Shown: piece by piece, positions 1-8,297 of the stretch
Position numbering within the stretch: position 1 is the first letter of the stretch
How the letters are laid out: each line of letters begins with the position of its first letter
NCBI RefSeq assembly: GCF_014207965.1
Contig: NZ_JACHLM010000003.1
Location: 310,001 to 374,000, forward strand
Direction of reading: 5' to 3'
From: Brevundimonas bullata
Lineage (GTDB): Bacteria > Pseudomonadota > Alphaproteobacteria > Caulobacterales > Caulobacteraceae
Length of the DNA: 64,000 bases
Program-made: the position numbers and the translations under genes
The notes under the pieces: model-generated
Told to the model about the DNA's origin: nothing
The model's database searches: none
Seen by the model: only the letters and a program-made list of their open reading frames with translations

Positions 1-2
1 GC

Positions 3-1022
3 CAGCTGTGGAACGACGCCGGCGACGCCGGCCTGCTGGGTCTGTCGCTGCCGGAAGAAGACGGCGGCTTCGGCGGCGACTATCGCCATGAGGTGGTGCT
101 GATGCGCCAGCTGGGCTGGAAGGGCGCGGACCACTTCGGCATCTCGCTGCACAACGCCATCGTCATGCCCTACATCTGGCACTACGGGACGCCTGAGCAG
201 AAGGCGCGCTGGCTGCCGCGCCTGGCCTCGGGCGAACTGGTCGGCGCCATCGCCATGACCGAGCCGGGCGCCGGCTCCGACCTGCAAGGCGTCAAGACCA
301 CCGCCGTCAAATCCGGCGACCACTACGTTCTGAACGGCTCCAAGACCTTCATCACCAACGGCCAGCTGGCCAACTTCATCATCGTCGTCGCCAAGACCGA
401 CCCGGCCGAGGGCGCCAAGGGTACGTCGCTGATCGTGCTCGAGACCGATGGCGCAGAAGGTTTCGAGCGCGGCCGCAACCTGCACAAGATCGGCATGGAG
501 GCCAACGACACCTCCGAGCTCTTCTTCAACGATGTGAAGATCCCGCTGGAGAACATCATCGGCGGCGGCGAGGGCCAGGGCTTCGTCCAGTTGATGCAGC
601 AACTGCCGCAGGAACGCCTGAACATCGCCGTTCAGGGCGTGGCCGCCGCCGAGCGCGGCCTTGAGGCGACGCTGGATTACGTCAAGCAGCGCAAGGCCTT
701 CGGCAAGCGGGTGATCGACTTCCAGAACACCCAGTTCAAGCTGGCCGAGGTCAAGACCAAGCTGACGGTGGCCAAGGTCTTCGTCGACCACTGCATCGGC
801 CTGCACCTCAAGGGCCAGCTGGACGCCGCCACGGCCTCCATGGCCAAATACTGGGTCACCGACATCCAGGGCGAAACCATCGACGAAATGCTGCAGCTGT
901 TCGGCGGCTACGGCTACATGAACGAGTACCCGATCGCCCAGCTCTACAAGGACGCCCGCGTCCAGCGCATCTACGGCGGCACCAACGAGATCATGAAGCT
1001 GCTGATCGCGCGCACCCTGTAA
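3..1022 (+). CDS. Acyl-CoA dehydrogenase, 5' end outside window
   Basis: Flavoenzyme that introduces the alpha-beta double bond into acyl-CoA thioesters in beta-oxidation or branched-chain amino acid breakdown. The frame is open from base 3, so about the first 40-60 residues lie upstream; the ATG at 93 is internal. Family signatures are plain: AMTEPGAGSDLQG (FAD and substrate binding) and, near the C-terminus, FGGYGYMNEYP followed by RIYGGTNEIMK, where the Glu of GGTNEI is the usual catalytic base in medium/long-chain enzymes. Substrate chain length cannot be read from the sequence. The C-terminus is complete. Confidence 0.95.
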   Translation, partial: QLWNDAGDAGLLGLSLPEEDGGFGGDYRHEVVLMRQLGWKGADHFGISLHNAIVMPYIWHYGTPEQKARWLPRLASGELVGAIAMTEPGAGSDLQGVKTTAVKSGDHYVLNGSKTFITNGQLANFIIVVAKTDPAEGAKGTSLIVLETDGAEGFERGRNLHKIGMEANDTSELFFNDVKIPLENIIGGGEGQGFVQLMQQLPQERLNIAVQGVAAAERGLEATLDYVKQRKAFGKRVIDFQNTQFKLAEVKTKLTVAKVFVDHCIGLHLKGQLDAATASMAKYWVTDIQGETIDEMLQLFGGYGYMNEYPIAQLYKDARVQRIYGGTNEIMKLLIARTL

Positions 1023-1052
1023 AGCGAGCCGCCGGGGCGGTAAGGGAGGGCC

Positions 1053-1940
1053 ATGATCGTCCGCTCCCGCCCCGGCCCGCTGCAAATCCTGTTCGCCGTC
1101 AACGGATCCATCCTCCCTCGCGTAGTGGGGCGTCTGGCCCTGACGGTCGTGATCACCGTGGCGGCGGTGTTGCTGCATCGGACGCGCCCTGACCTGCCGG
1201 TGCATCTGGCGGCGGCGCCCTTCGCCCTGATCGGGCTGGCGCTGTCGATCTTCATGAGCTTCCGCAACAACGCCTGCTATGACCGCTGGTGGGAGGCGCG
1301 AAAGCTGTGGGGCGAGCTGATCATCGCCGTCCGCTCTTTCATGCGCCAGACGGCCCTGCTGCCCGAGGACCGTCGCTCGCCCATGCTGGACGGGGTCGGC
1401 GGCTTCGTCTTCGGCCTGGCCGCCCGGCTGCGCGGTCGCGACGAGGCGGGGGAGATCGCGCGCTGGACGCCGGTCGAGCCCGCGCCCCACGCTGTCGACG
1501 CCGCTCTGACCGGCGTGGGCCGCCAGTGCGCCGAACTGCTGCGCGACGGACTGATCGACCCGATCCGCTATTCGGTGCTGGAACTGCGGTTGACCGAGAT
1601 GAGCCATGTCCTGGCCGGCTGCGAGCGGATCAAGACCACGCCCCTGCCCTTCGCCTACGCCCTGCTGCTGCACCGGACAGCCCACGCCTTCTGCCTGATG
1701 CTGCCCTTCGCCCTGGCGCCGGCCCTGGGGTGGTGGACGATGGCGGTGTCGCTGCTGGTCGCCTACACCTTCTTCGGTCTGGACGCGCTCGGCGACGAAC
1801 TGGAAGACCCCTTCGGCGACGATCCCAACGACCTGCCGCTGGACGCCATGAGCCGGATGCTGGAACGCGAACTGCGCCACGCCCAGGGCTGGACCGACCT
1901 GCCCCCCGTCTGGCCGGCCCAGCGCGACCGGCTGACATAG
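1053..1940 (+). CDS. Bestrophin-like (UPF0187 family) membrane protein
   Basis: A 295-residue inner-membrane protein of the bestrophin/YneE family, whose members form pentameric anion or cation channels. Hydrophobic segments lie near residues 22-40, 50-68 and 200-240, and the conserved bestrophin stretch after the second segment is present (FRNNACYDRWWEARKLWG, then the C-terminal DPFGDDPNDLPLDAM, which resembles the acidic clasp of bestrophins). The ATG at 1053 is preceded by GGGAGG at a good distance. It sits 30 bp after the acyl-CoA dehydrogenase and may be co-transcribed with it. Transported ion unknown. Confidence 0.85.
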   Translation: MIVRSRPGPLQILFAVNGSILPRVVGRLALTVVITVAAVLLHRTRPDLPVHLAAAPFALIGLALSIFMSFRNNACYDRWWEARKLWGELIIAVRSFMRQTALLPEDRRSPMLDGVGGFVFGLAARLRGRDEAGEIARWTPVEPAPHAVDAALTGVGRQCAELLRDGLIDPIRYSVLELRLTEMSHVLAGCERIKTTPLPFAYALLLHRTAHAFCLMLPFALAPALGWWTMAVSLLVAYTFFGLDALGDELEDPFGDDPNDLPLDAMSRMLERELRHAQGWTDLPPVWPAQRDRLT

Positions 1941-1961
1941 AAAATAGCTGCGTTATATTTC

Positions 1962-2333
1962 CCGCTCATCCCCGCGGAAGCGGGGACCCAGTCCTTTTGC
2001 GGGGCAAACCGTGGCCTTCTTCACCTACATTGTCGCCAGCGGGCGGAACGGCGCCCTCTACACCGGCTCGACCGACGACATCGTCGAACGCACCTCTCAG
2101 CACCGCGAAAAGGTGTTCAGAGGGTTTTCGGCCAAGTATGGGTGCGCTGTTCTGGTCTGGTACGAGCTTCACCCGACCCGGCACGACGCCTTCATTCGCG
2201 AACGCCAGATCAAGAAATGGAATCGCGTCTGGAAACTGGAACTGATCGAGCGAGCCAATCCGGGCTGGCGCGATCTGTTCAACGACCTGTTCTGAGGCTC
2301 TCACTGGGTCCCCGCTTCCGCGGGGATGAGCGG
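1962..2333. mobile_element. GIY-YIG palindromic element (31-bp inverted repeats)
   Basis: Two perfect 31-bp inverted repeats, 1962-1992 and 2303-2333, frame a single GIY-YIG nuclease gene. Each arm itself folds into a hairpin (CCCCGC-GGAA-GCGGGG) and carries GACCCAGT on its inner side and TCATCC on its outer side. A shorter element with matching arms and matching bases just inside them lies at 16638-16765, which indicates a dispersed family. The right arm ends 5 bp before the rsmE start codon. Similar GIY-YIG genes with hairpin arms are known from other proteobacteria; that the nuclease moves the repeats is inference. Confidence 0.7.
2011..2295 (+). CDS. Single-domain GIY-YIG nuclease family protein
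   Basis: A 94-residue protein consisting of one GIY-YIG domain, the class (COG2827/UPF0213-like) without a separate DNA-binding domain. The GIY and YIG motif equivalents are YIVAS near residue 6 and ALYTGST near 16; the helix with the conserved Arg follows (IVER, near 25), and the metal-binding Glu is in FIRERQIKKWNR. Starts at a GTG at 2011; no ATG fits. It is enclosed by the 31-bp inverted repeats. Family members cut DNA in homing endonucleases and UvrC; the natural target here is unknown, with the flanking hairpins the obvious candidate. Confidence 0.9.
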   Translation: MAFFTYIVASGRNGALYTGSTDDIVERTSQHREKVFRGFSAKYGCAVLVWYELHPTRHDAFIRERQIKKWNRVWKLELIERANPGWRDLFNDLF

Positions 2334-2338
2334 AAAAA

Positions 2339-3058
2339 ATGATACGCCTTCACGTCACCTCCGACCTCGCGCCCGACCTCGCTGTCGCTCCGACCCTCGA
2401 CCAGTCGCGCTACCTGACTCAGGTGATGCGGCTGAAGGCGGGTGACGACCTGCTGGTCTTCAACGGCCGTCATGGCGAATGGCGCGCCAGCGTCGCCGAG
2501 GTGCTGAAGAAGGGCGTCATCCTGCGCGCCGAGGAGCAGGTCCGCGCACAGACCCACGGCCCCGATCTGGAGCTGATAGTCGCCGTGGTGAAGAAGGCCC
2601 GGATCGAGACCATCGTCGAAAAGGCGACGGAGCTTGGAGCCAGCCGCGTGCGTCTGGCCCTGACCCACCGCACCAACGCCGACCGGCTGCGGCTGGACCG
2701 GCTGGACGCCATCGCCGAGGAGGCGGCCGAGCAGACCGGGCGCCTGGACGTGCCCCTGGTCGATGATCCCGTGAAGCTGGACGCCCTGCTGGACGGCTGG
2801 GACGCCTCGCGCCGCCTGATGTTCTGCGACGAGACCGGCGGCGCGCCCGCCGTGTCGGCCCTGACCGCTGCGGGCGAAGGCAAGTGGGCCATCCTGATCG
2901 GCCCCGAGGGCGGCTTCTCGCCCGAGGAAGGCGAGCGGCTGCGGGCCCTCCCCTTCACCACCGCCGTCTCTCTGGGCCCGCGCATCCTGCGCGCCGACAC
3001 CGCCGCCATCGCCGCCCTGACCCTGTGGCAGGCGGCGATCGGCGACTGGGAGCGATAG
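2339..3058 (+). CDS. rsmE: 16S rRNA (uracil(1498)-N(3))-methyltransferase RsmE
   Basis: SPOUT-class methyltransferase that modifies U1498 of 16S rRNA in the assembled 30S subunit using S-adenosylmethionine. The 239-residue length is normal. The C-terminal SAM-binding knot is clear: LIGPEGGFSPEE (about 187-198) and SLGPRILRADTAAIAAL (about 214-230). The N-terminal PUA-like domain precedes it. The ATG at 2339 follows a run of A and has no Shine-Dalgarno sequence, because the arm of the GIY-YIG element ends only 5 bp upstream. Transcription probably arises in or before that element. Confidence 0.95.
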   Translation: MIRLHVTSDLAPDLAVAPTLDQSRYLTQVMRLKAGDDLLVFNGRHGEWRASVAEVLKKGVILRAEEQVRAQTHGPDLELIVAVVKKARIETIVEKATELGASRVRLALTHRTNADRLRLDRLDAIAEEAAEQTGRLDVPLVDDPVKLDALLDGWDASRRLMFCDETGGAPAVSALTAAGEGKWAILIGPEGGFSPEEGERLRALPFTTAVSLGPRILRADTAAIAALTLWQAAIGDWER

Positions 3059-3128
3059 AAGTTTATCGCCTCCCCTCTTGAGCGGGGCCGTATCCTCGCC
3101 CATCTAGCCGCGACAGCAGGGGTTACAG

Positions 3129-4490
3129 ATGACCGACACGGCGCCGCTTTCCAGAGACGACCTGATCCACGCCATGTCGAAGGGCGAGAAGCCCAAGGAC
3201 CAGTGGCGCATCGGGGCCGAGCACGAGAAGTTCGGCTTCGACAAGTCCACCCTGCGCCGCCCCGCCTATGAGGGCGACAACGGCATCCTGGCCATGCTGA
3301 CGGGCCTTCAGCGCTTCGGCTGGTCGCCAGTGGAAGAAGCCGGCTATGTCATCGCCCTGGAGCGTAAGAACGCCGAGGGCTTCACCGCCTCGATCAGCCT
3401 GGAGCCGGGCGGCCAGTTCGAACTGTCGGGCGCGCCGCTGAAGGACATCCACGACATCTGCAACGAGACCGGCCAACACCTGATGGAGGTCAAGCAGGTC
3501 GCGGATCAGTTGAACCTCGGCTTCCTCGGCGCTGGCTTCGACCCCCTGTGGCGGCGCGAGGACGTGCCGGTCATGCCCAAGGGCCGTTACGGCATCATGC
3601 GCGCCTACATGCCCAAGAAGGGGTCGCTGGGCCTCGACATGATGCTGCGCACCTGCACCATCCAGGCCAACCTCGACTTCGATTCCGAAGCCGACATGAT
3701 CATGAAGTTCCGCACCTCGCTGGCGCTTCAGCCCATCGCCACGGCCCTGTTCGCCTGTTCGCCCTTCACCGAGGGCAAGCCCAACGGCTTCCTGTCGGCG
3801 CGCGCCAATGTCTGGACCGACACCGATCCCGACCGCACCGGCATGCTGGACTTCGTCTTCGCCGACGGCTTCGGCTACGAGCGCTACGCCGACTACGCCC
3901 TGGACACCCCCATGTATTTCGCCAAGCGCGGCGAGACCTATGTCGACCTGTCGGGCCAGTCGTTCCGCAAGTTCATGACCGAGGGTCTGGACGCCCTGCC
4001 CGGCGAGCGCGCCACCGCCAAGGACTGGGCCGACCACCTGACCACCCTCTTCCCTGAAGTGCGCCTGAAACAGTATCTGGAGATGCGCGGCGCCGACGGC
4101 GGGCCGTGGAGCCGCATCTGCGCCCTGCCCGCCCTGTGGGCCGGCGTTTTGTACGACGCGCCGTCGCTGGCGGCGGCCTGGGACCTGTGCAAGGACTGGG
4201 ACATCGCCGACCACGAGCGCCTGCGCCGCGACGTGACCCGCCTGGGCCTCAAGGCCGAGGTGGCGGGCCGCAGCGTCCGCGATATCGCCGTCGACCTGGT
4301 GAGCATCGCCAAGCAGGGCCTGAAGAACCGCGCCCGGTTCAGCGGGGGCATGGTCGACGAGCGCGGCTATCTGTCGGAGCTGGAAGACATCGCCGACAGC
4401 GGCGTGACCCCCGCCGACCGCCTGCTGGAGCTGTATCACGGCGACTGGCAGGGCGACGTCAGCCGAATCTATCGCGACTTCGCCTACTAG
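3129..4490 (+). CDS. gshA: Glutamate--cysteine ligase, plant/alphaproteobacterial type
   Basis: ATP-dependent ligase joining L-glutamate and L-cysteine, the first step of glutathione synthesis in the cytoplasm. The 453-residue protein is of the plant-type GCS2 family used by alphaproteobacteria: the N-terminal RIGAEHEKFGF motif (about 28-38), SLEPGGQFELSG (about 97-108) with the conserved Glu and Gln of the active site, and the C-terminal helical part typical of the family. Full length. It stands alone, about 70 bp after rsmE and 90 bp before the kinase gene. Confidence 0.93.
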   Translation: MTDTAPLSRDDLIHAMSKGEKPKDQWRIGAEHEKFGFDKSTLRRPAYEGDNGILAMLTGLQRFGWSPVEEAGYVIALERKNAEGFTASISLEPGGQFELSGAPLKDIHDICNETGQHLMEVKQVADQLNLGFLGAGFDPLWRREDVPVMPKGRYGIMRAYMPKKGSLGLDMMLRTCTIQANLDFDSEADMIMKFRTSLALQPIATALFACSPFTEGKPNGFLSARANVWTDTDPDRTGMLDFVFADGFGYERYADYALDTPMYFAKRGETYVDLSGQSFRKFMTEGLDALPGERATAKDWADHLTTLFPEVRLKQYLEMRGADGGPWSRICALPALWAGVLYDAPSLAAAWDLCKDWDIADHERLRRDVTRLGLKAEVAGRSVRDIAVDLVSIAKQGLKNRARFSGGMVDERGYLSELEDIADSGVTPADRLLELYHGDWQGDVSRIYRDFAY

Positions 4491-4582
4491 GGTTTTCACG
4501 GCTCGCCTCGGCAAGAGGCGGACGCAAAGGCGGCCTTAACCGTCTGGGGTTAAGCATGGCGTCCCGTTCTCAAGGATTCCCC

Positions 4583-6175
4583 ATGACCACCGTCGCGTTC
4601 GCCGCCGCATCCTCGACAGGACAGCCGCAGCCGCAGCGCGACCCGGCGGCCGATCTGGCGACCTTCTTCGACGTCTCGCTGGACCTGCTGGTCATCCGCG
4701 ATCTGGAAGGCGTCATCGTGCGGGTCAGCGCCTCCTGGGCCTCGACCCTGGGCTACAAGCCGGATGAGCTGGTCGGGCGGGCCATCCTCAGTCTGGTCCA
4801 TCCCGACGACCTGCCCGCCACCCTGGACAGCGCGGCCGAGGTCGAAAACCGCCGTCCCGACGCCCCGGTCCGGGGTCACGTCAACCGCTACCGTCACCGC
4901 GACGGCCACTATGTCACCCTGGAATGGCGGGCTCAGAAGTTCGGCGACCGCATCTACGCCGTGGCCCGCGACGTCACCGCCAAGATCGCCGCCGAACAGG
5001 CCCTGATCGAGGCCAAGGCCGCCGCCGAAACCGCCAACCGCGCCAAGTCCGACTTCCTCGCCAACATGAGCCACGAAATCCGCACCCCGCTGAATGGCGT
5101 CATCGGCATCATCGACGCCCTGGCCCGCACGCCTCTGGCCCCCGAGCAGGCGGAGATGGTGGGGCTGATCGCCACCTCGGGCGTCACGCTGGAACGGCTG
5201 GTCTCGGACATGCTGGACGTGTCGCGCATCGAGGCGGGCAAGCTGGAGCTGGAGCTGCGGCCCTTTGATCTGGACGAGGCCCTGACCGCCCCGCTGGACA
5301 CCCAGCGCCTGCGGGCCGAGGACAAGGGGTTGGGCTTCCATGTCGAGCGGGCGCCCAATGCGCGCGGCGTCTTCATCGGCGACAGCGTCCGCATCAGCCA
5401 GATCCTGGGCAACCTGCTGTCGAACGCCGTCAAGTTCACCGCCGAGGGATCGGTCATCGTCCGCTTCGCCCTGACCGAGGACGACGGGGCCCCGACCCTG
5501 CTGAGCTTCGAAGTCGAGGACACCGGCGTCGGTTTCGACGCCGAGCATGACGCCCAGCTGTTCCAGCGCTTCAGCCAGGCCGACGCCTCGATCACCCGGC
5601 GCTTCGGCGGCACGGGTCTGGGCCTGTCGATCTGCCGCTCGCTGACCGAGATGATGGGCGGACGCATCACCGGAGCCTCGACGCCGGGCGTGGGCAGCCG
5701 TTTCCGCGTCGAACTGCCCCTGCCCCGCGCCCAGAGCCTGCGGGACTATGACGCCCGCGACGTGGCCGCCCTCGCCGCCGGGCCGCAGCCGTCGCGCCTG
5801 CTGCGCGTGCTGCTGGCCGAGGACCACCCGGTCAACCAGCGCGTCGTCCAGTTGATCCTGGCCGGCCATGTCGAGGAGATCGTCACCGTCGATGACGGCG
5901 CCCAGGCCGTCGCCGCCTTTGAGGCCGGAACCTTCGACGTGGTGCTGATGGATATGCAGATGCCCTGCATGGACGGGCTGACCGCCACACGGGCCATTCG
6001 TGCACTGGAGGCCGCCCGACCGGGCGTGGCGCGCACACCGATCCTGATGCTGAGCGCCAACGCCATGGCCGAGCATCGCGACGCCGCCAGCGACGCCGGC
6101 GCCGACCTGCACCTGGCCAAGCCCGTCACCGCCCGCGACCTGCTGACCACCCTGGCCATGCTCACGCCGACCTGA
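4583..6175 (+). CDS. PAS-containing hybrid sensor histidine kinase/response regulator
   Basis: A 530-residue cytoplasmic hybrid kinase. In order: a PAS domain (about 25-140, with WASTLGYKPDELVGR), a short coiled linker, HisKA with phosphoacceptor His164 in FLANMSHEIRTPLNG, an HATPase domain with N, G1 (DTGVGF) and G2 (GGTGLGLSI) boxes ending near 375, and a C-terminal receiver with phosphoacceptor Asp457 in VLMDMQMPCMDG and the conserved Lys in HLAKPV. No membrane segment, so the signal is probably cytoplasmic. I chose the ATG at 4583 because AAGGA precedes it; an in-frame ATG at 4556 is an alternative. It ends 6 bp from the oppositely oriented permease gene. Signal and partner unknown. Confidence 0.93.
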   Translation: MTTVAFAAASSTGQPQPQRDPAADLATFFDVSLDLLVIRDLEGVIVRVSASWASTLGYKPDELVGRAILSLVHPDDLPATLDSAAEVENRRPDAPVRGHVNRYRHRDGHYVTLEWRAQKFGDRIYAVARDVTAKIAAEQALIEAKAAAETANRAKSDFLANMSHEIRTPLNGVIGIIDALARTPLAPEQAEMVGLIATSGVTLERLVSDMLDVSRIEAGKLELELRPFDLDEALTAPLDTQRLRAEDKGLGFHVERAPNARGVFIGDSVRISQILGNLLSNAVKFTAEGSVIVRFALTEDDGAPTLLSFEVEDTGVGFDAEHDAQLFQRFSQADASITRRFGGTGLGLSICRSLTEMMGGRITGASTPGVGSRFRVELPLPRAQSLRDYDARDVAALAAGPQPSRLLRVLLAEDHPVNQRVVQLILAGHVEEIVTVDDGAQAVAAFEAGTFDVVLMDMQMPCMDGLTATRAIRALEAARPGVARTPILMLSANAMAEHRDAASDAGADLHLAKPVTARDLLTTLAMLTPT

Positions 6176-6181
6176 GCCGCT

Positions 6182-6973
6182 CTAGCTGAGCCAGCCCGTC
6201 ACCATGACCCGCAGCGGATTGGCCGGGTCGGACAAGAGGCGCGCTGTGATAGCCAGGGAGATGATCACCAGAAGCGGACGGATCAGGCGCGGCCCGAACC
6301 GCATGGCGGCGTGCGAGCCCATCCGCCCGCCGACGAACTGACCCACGGCCATGATCCCGGCCAGGGTCCAGACCACGTGTCCCCCGACCGCCAGCACCAC
6401 GATGCCGACGACGTTGCTCATCAGGTTCAGCGCCTTGGTGTGGGCCGTCGCCCGCGTCAGTCCCATGCCCAGCAGCATGACCAGGCTGAGCGCGAAGAAC
6501 GACCCCGTCCCCGGCCCGAAGAAGCCGTCGTAGAAGCCGATCCCTCCCGCCACAAAGGCATAGGCCAGGGGCGTCAGCCGGGCATGGGCGTCCTCGTCCG
6601 AGGCCTTGGGTCCGAACAGGAAATACAGGGCGATGCCGATCAGCAGCACCGGCAGCAGGATCATCAGCCAGCGCGAGTCCACCAAGGTCACGGCGAAGGC
6701 CCCCAGCCCCGCCCCGACGCCGACCAGAATCAGAGGCCAGCGGATCAGACGGAAATCCACGCGGCCCTTGCGCCAGAAGTTCCACAGGGCGCTGGCCGTG
6801 CCCACGCTGCCCTGCACCTTGTTGGTGGCGATGGCCGCGACCGGGTTCAGCCCCACCGACAGCAGGGCCGGCAGCGAGATCAGCCCCCCGCCCCCCGCGA
6901 TGGCGTCGATAAACCCGGCGATCACCGACGCCAGACCCAAGAGGGCGATGATTTCAGGCGTCAGTTCCTGCAC
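6182..6973 (-). CDS. TauE/SafE family sulfite/anion exporter-like permease
   Basis: Integral membrane protein of 263 residues in the TauE/SafE (DUF81) family, whose studied members export sulfite, sulfoacetate or related organosulfur anions. The family hallmarks are present: the N-terminal GFIDAIAGGGGLISLPALL (about 20-38) followed by ATNKVQGSVGT (about 48-58), and the second repeat with GIGFYDGFFGPGTGSF. About eight hydrophobic segments. Converges on the hybrid kinase gene. No sulfur-metabolism gene adjoins it, so the substrate is open. Confidence 0.93.
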   Translation of the reverse strand: MQELTPEIIALLGLASVIAGFIDAIAGGGGLISLPALLSVGLNPVAAIATNKVQGSVGTASALWNFWRKGRVDFRLIRWPLILVGVGAGLGAFAVTLVDSRWLMILLPVLLIGIALYFLFGPKASDEDAHARLTPLAYAFVAGGIGFYDGFFGPGTGSFFALSLVMLLGMGLTRATAHTKALNLMSNVVGIVVLAVGGHVVWTLAGIMAVGQFVGGRMGSHAAMRFGPRLIRPLLVIISLAITARLLSDPANPLRVMVTGWLS

Positions 6974-7107
6974 GCGCGCAATACTCCTGCAACGGCGACG
7001 CTATAGCCGCCGCCGCCGCAAACCGCCACCGCGAGGGGTCCCTTACCTCGAGCGAACAGGAGGTACCGCCGCTCTCTGGCCGATGTCGGGCTTTAGCATT
7101 GGAGCCA

Positions 7108-7135
7108 ATATCTGCTTCCGACCCGTTGCGGACCT
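7108..7135. repeat. GTCCGC/GCGGAC hairpin repeat, copy 1
   Basis: A diverged copy of a short dispersed hairpin, of general form TGTCCGCTTcCCACCCgttGCGGAC. The right half (ACCCGTTGCGGACC) is well kept; the left half reads TCTGC. Related copies lie at 7374, 14216, 14959 and 15447, always beside small orphan genes. Confidence 0.55.
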
Positions 7136-7141
7136 TCGATC

Positions 7142-7354
7142 TCATTTCGGGCTTTGTTGCCATGAGCCCGGCGGCACGCCCCAAAGTTCGAAGCACATGG
7201 CCTTCGCAGCGTTCACATCCTGCCCCCAATAATCCCATTCCGGATAGGGAGAGTCTGCTCGCTCAAACGCGAAGCAGTCCACGCCATCATCACCGACCTC
7301 AAGCACGGTTTTGGCAAAGCTCTTGGTGTTGGTGGTGGATGCGAGCTTGATCAT
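7142..7354 (-). CDS. Small hypothetical protein
   Basis: A 70-residue open frame on the minus strand, bracketed by hairpin repeats at 7108-7135 and 7374-7404. I do not recognise the family. It reads like a real soluble protein: a hydrophobic/acidic N-terminal half (KTVLEVGDDGVDCFAFE) and an aromatic C-terminal half (YWGQDVNAAKAMCFELWGV). No signal peptide or membrane segment. No strong ribosome binding site is visible. No functional clue from the neighbours. Confidence 0.5.
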   Translation of the reverse strand: MIKLASTTNTKSFAKTVLEVGDDGVDCFAFERADSPYPEWDYWGQDVNAAKAMCFELWGVPPGSWQQSPK

Positions 7355-7373
7355 CCGAGCAGGCTAAATCGAA

Positions 7374-7404
7374 AAATGTCCGCTTCCCACCCGTAGCCGA
7401 CGTT
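7374..7404. repeat. GTCCGC hairpin repeat, copy 2
   Basis: Copy of the dispersed hairpin: AATGTCCGCTTCCCACCCG at 7375 onward followed by TAGCCGACGTT. The right stem is GCCGAC instead of GCGGAC. It lies 20 bp upstream of the small minus-strand gene at 7142-7354. Confidence 0.6.
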
Positions 7405-7473
7405 AGCAAGTTCCGCTTCCCGTAGCGAAGCCATGAGTTTCCTGCGATCAAGGCCGTGCAGCAGGAGGACATC

Positions 7474-8223
7474 ATGACAGGTGCAATCAGGGTCGGCGTC
7501 GGCGGCTGGACCTTCGAGCCGTGGCGCGGGGTCTTCTATCCCGAGGGCCTGACGCAGAAGCGCGAGCTGGAGTTCGCCAGCCGGGCGCTGACCTCCATCG
7601 AAATCAACGGCACCTATTATTCCACCTTCAAGCCCGACAGCTGGATGAAGTGGCGCGACGAGACGCCCGACGACTTCGTCTTTGCGGTCAAGGCCAGCCG
7701 TTACTGCACCAATCGCAAGGTGCTGTCGGAAGGCGGCGAGAGCTTCGATCGCTTCCTGTCACAGGGCCTGACCCTGCTGGGCGACAAGCTGGGCCCGATC
7801 AACTGGCAGTTCATGGGGACCAAGAAGTTCGACGCCGAGGACTTCGAGGGCTTCCTCAAGCTGCTGCCCCAGGAAAAGGACGGGGTGCGGCTGCGGCACG
7901 CGCTGGAGGTCCGCAATCCGACCTTCGCCTGCGAGCAGTTCTATGACCTGGCGCGCCAGTACGGCGCGGCCATTGTCTATGCCGTCGACGACGAGGAGCC
8001 GACCTGGCCGCAGATCGACCAGGCCACCGCCGACTTCACCTACGCCCGCCTGATGTCCAGCCGCGAGGACGAGCCGACGGGCATGACCTCGGACGAACTG
8101 GACGCCGTCGCCGCCCAGACCCGCCAGTGGGCCCAGCGCGGCGACGTCTTCGCCTACTTCATTTCCGGAGCCAAGATGCGGAACCCGGCGGCCGCCCAGG
8201 CGCTGATCGCAAAGCTGAAATAG
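7474..8223 (+). CDS. DUF72 domain-containing protein (YecE family)
   Basis: A 249-residue TIM-barrel-like DUF72 protein. Family marks: GVGGWTFEPWRGVFYPEGL at the N-terminus, EINGTYYSTFKPDSW (about 45-60), FAVKASRYCTN (about 70-80), LGPINWQF (about 104-111) and RNPTF (about 147). Biochemical function of the family is not established. I chose the ATG at 7474 because AGGAGG lies 5 bp upstream; a GTG at 7456 is weaker. A second, distinct DUF72 gene lies at 56770-57495. It is followed after 74 bp by an alcohol dehydrogenase gene. Confidence 0.93.
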   Translation: MTGAIRVGVGGWTFEPWRGVFYPEGLTQKRELEFASRALTSIEINGTYYSTFKPDSWMKWRDETPDDFVFAVKASRYCTNRKVLSEGGESFDRFLSQGLTLLGDKLGPINWQFMGTKKFDAEDFEGFLKLLPQEKDGVRLRHALEVRNPTFACEQFYDLARQYGAAIVYAVDDEEPTWPQIDQATADFTYARLMSSREDEPTGMTSDELDAVAAQTRQWAQRGDVFAYFISGAKMRNPAAAQALIAKLK

Positions 8224-8297
8224 CCGCCGGGTCTTCTTGCGGCGATGCGGAGCGCGTCCCATCTGCGGCGCTTCCCGCCCAGCTTGAGGATGCCCCC

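Noticed and set aside
3123..4514. Minus-strand frame of over 450 codons opposite gshA
   Set aside because: Composition (Ala/Gly/Gln/His-rich, no pattern) is that of a reverse-complement shadow; gshA on the plus strand is certain.
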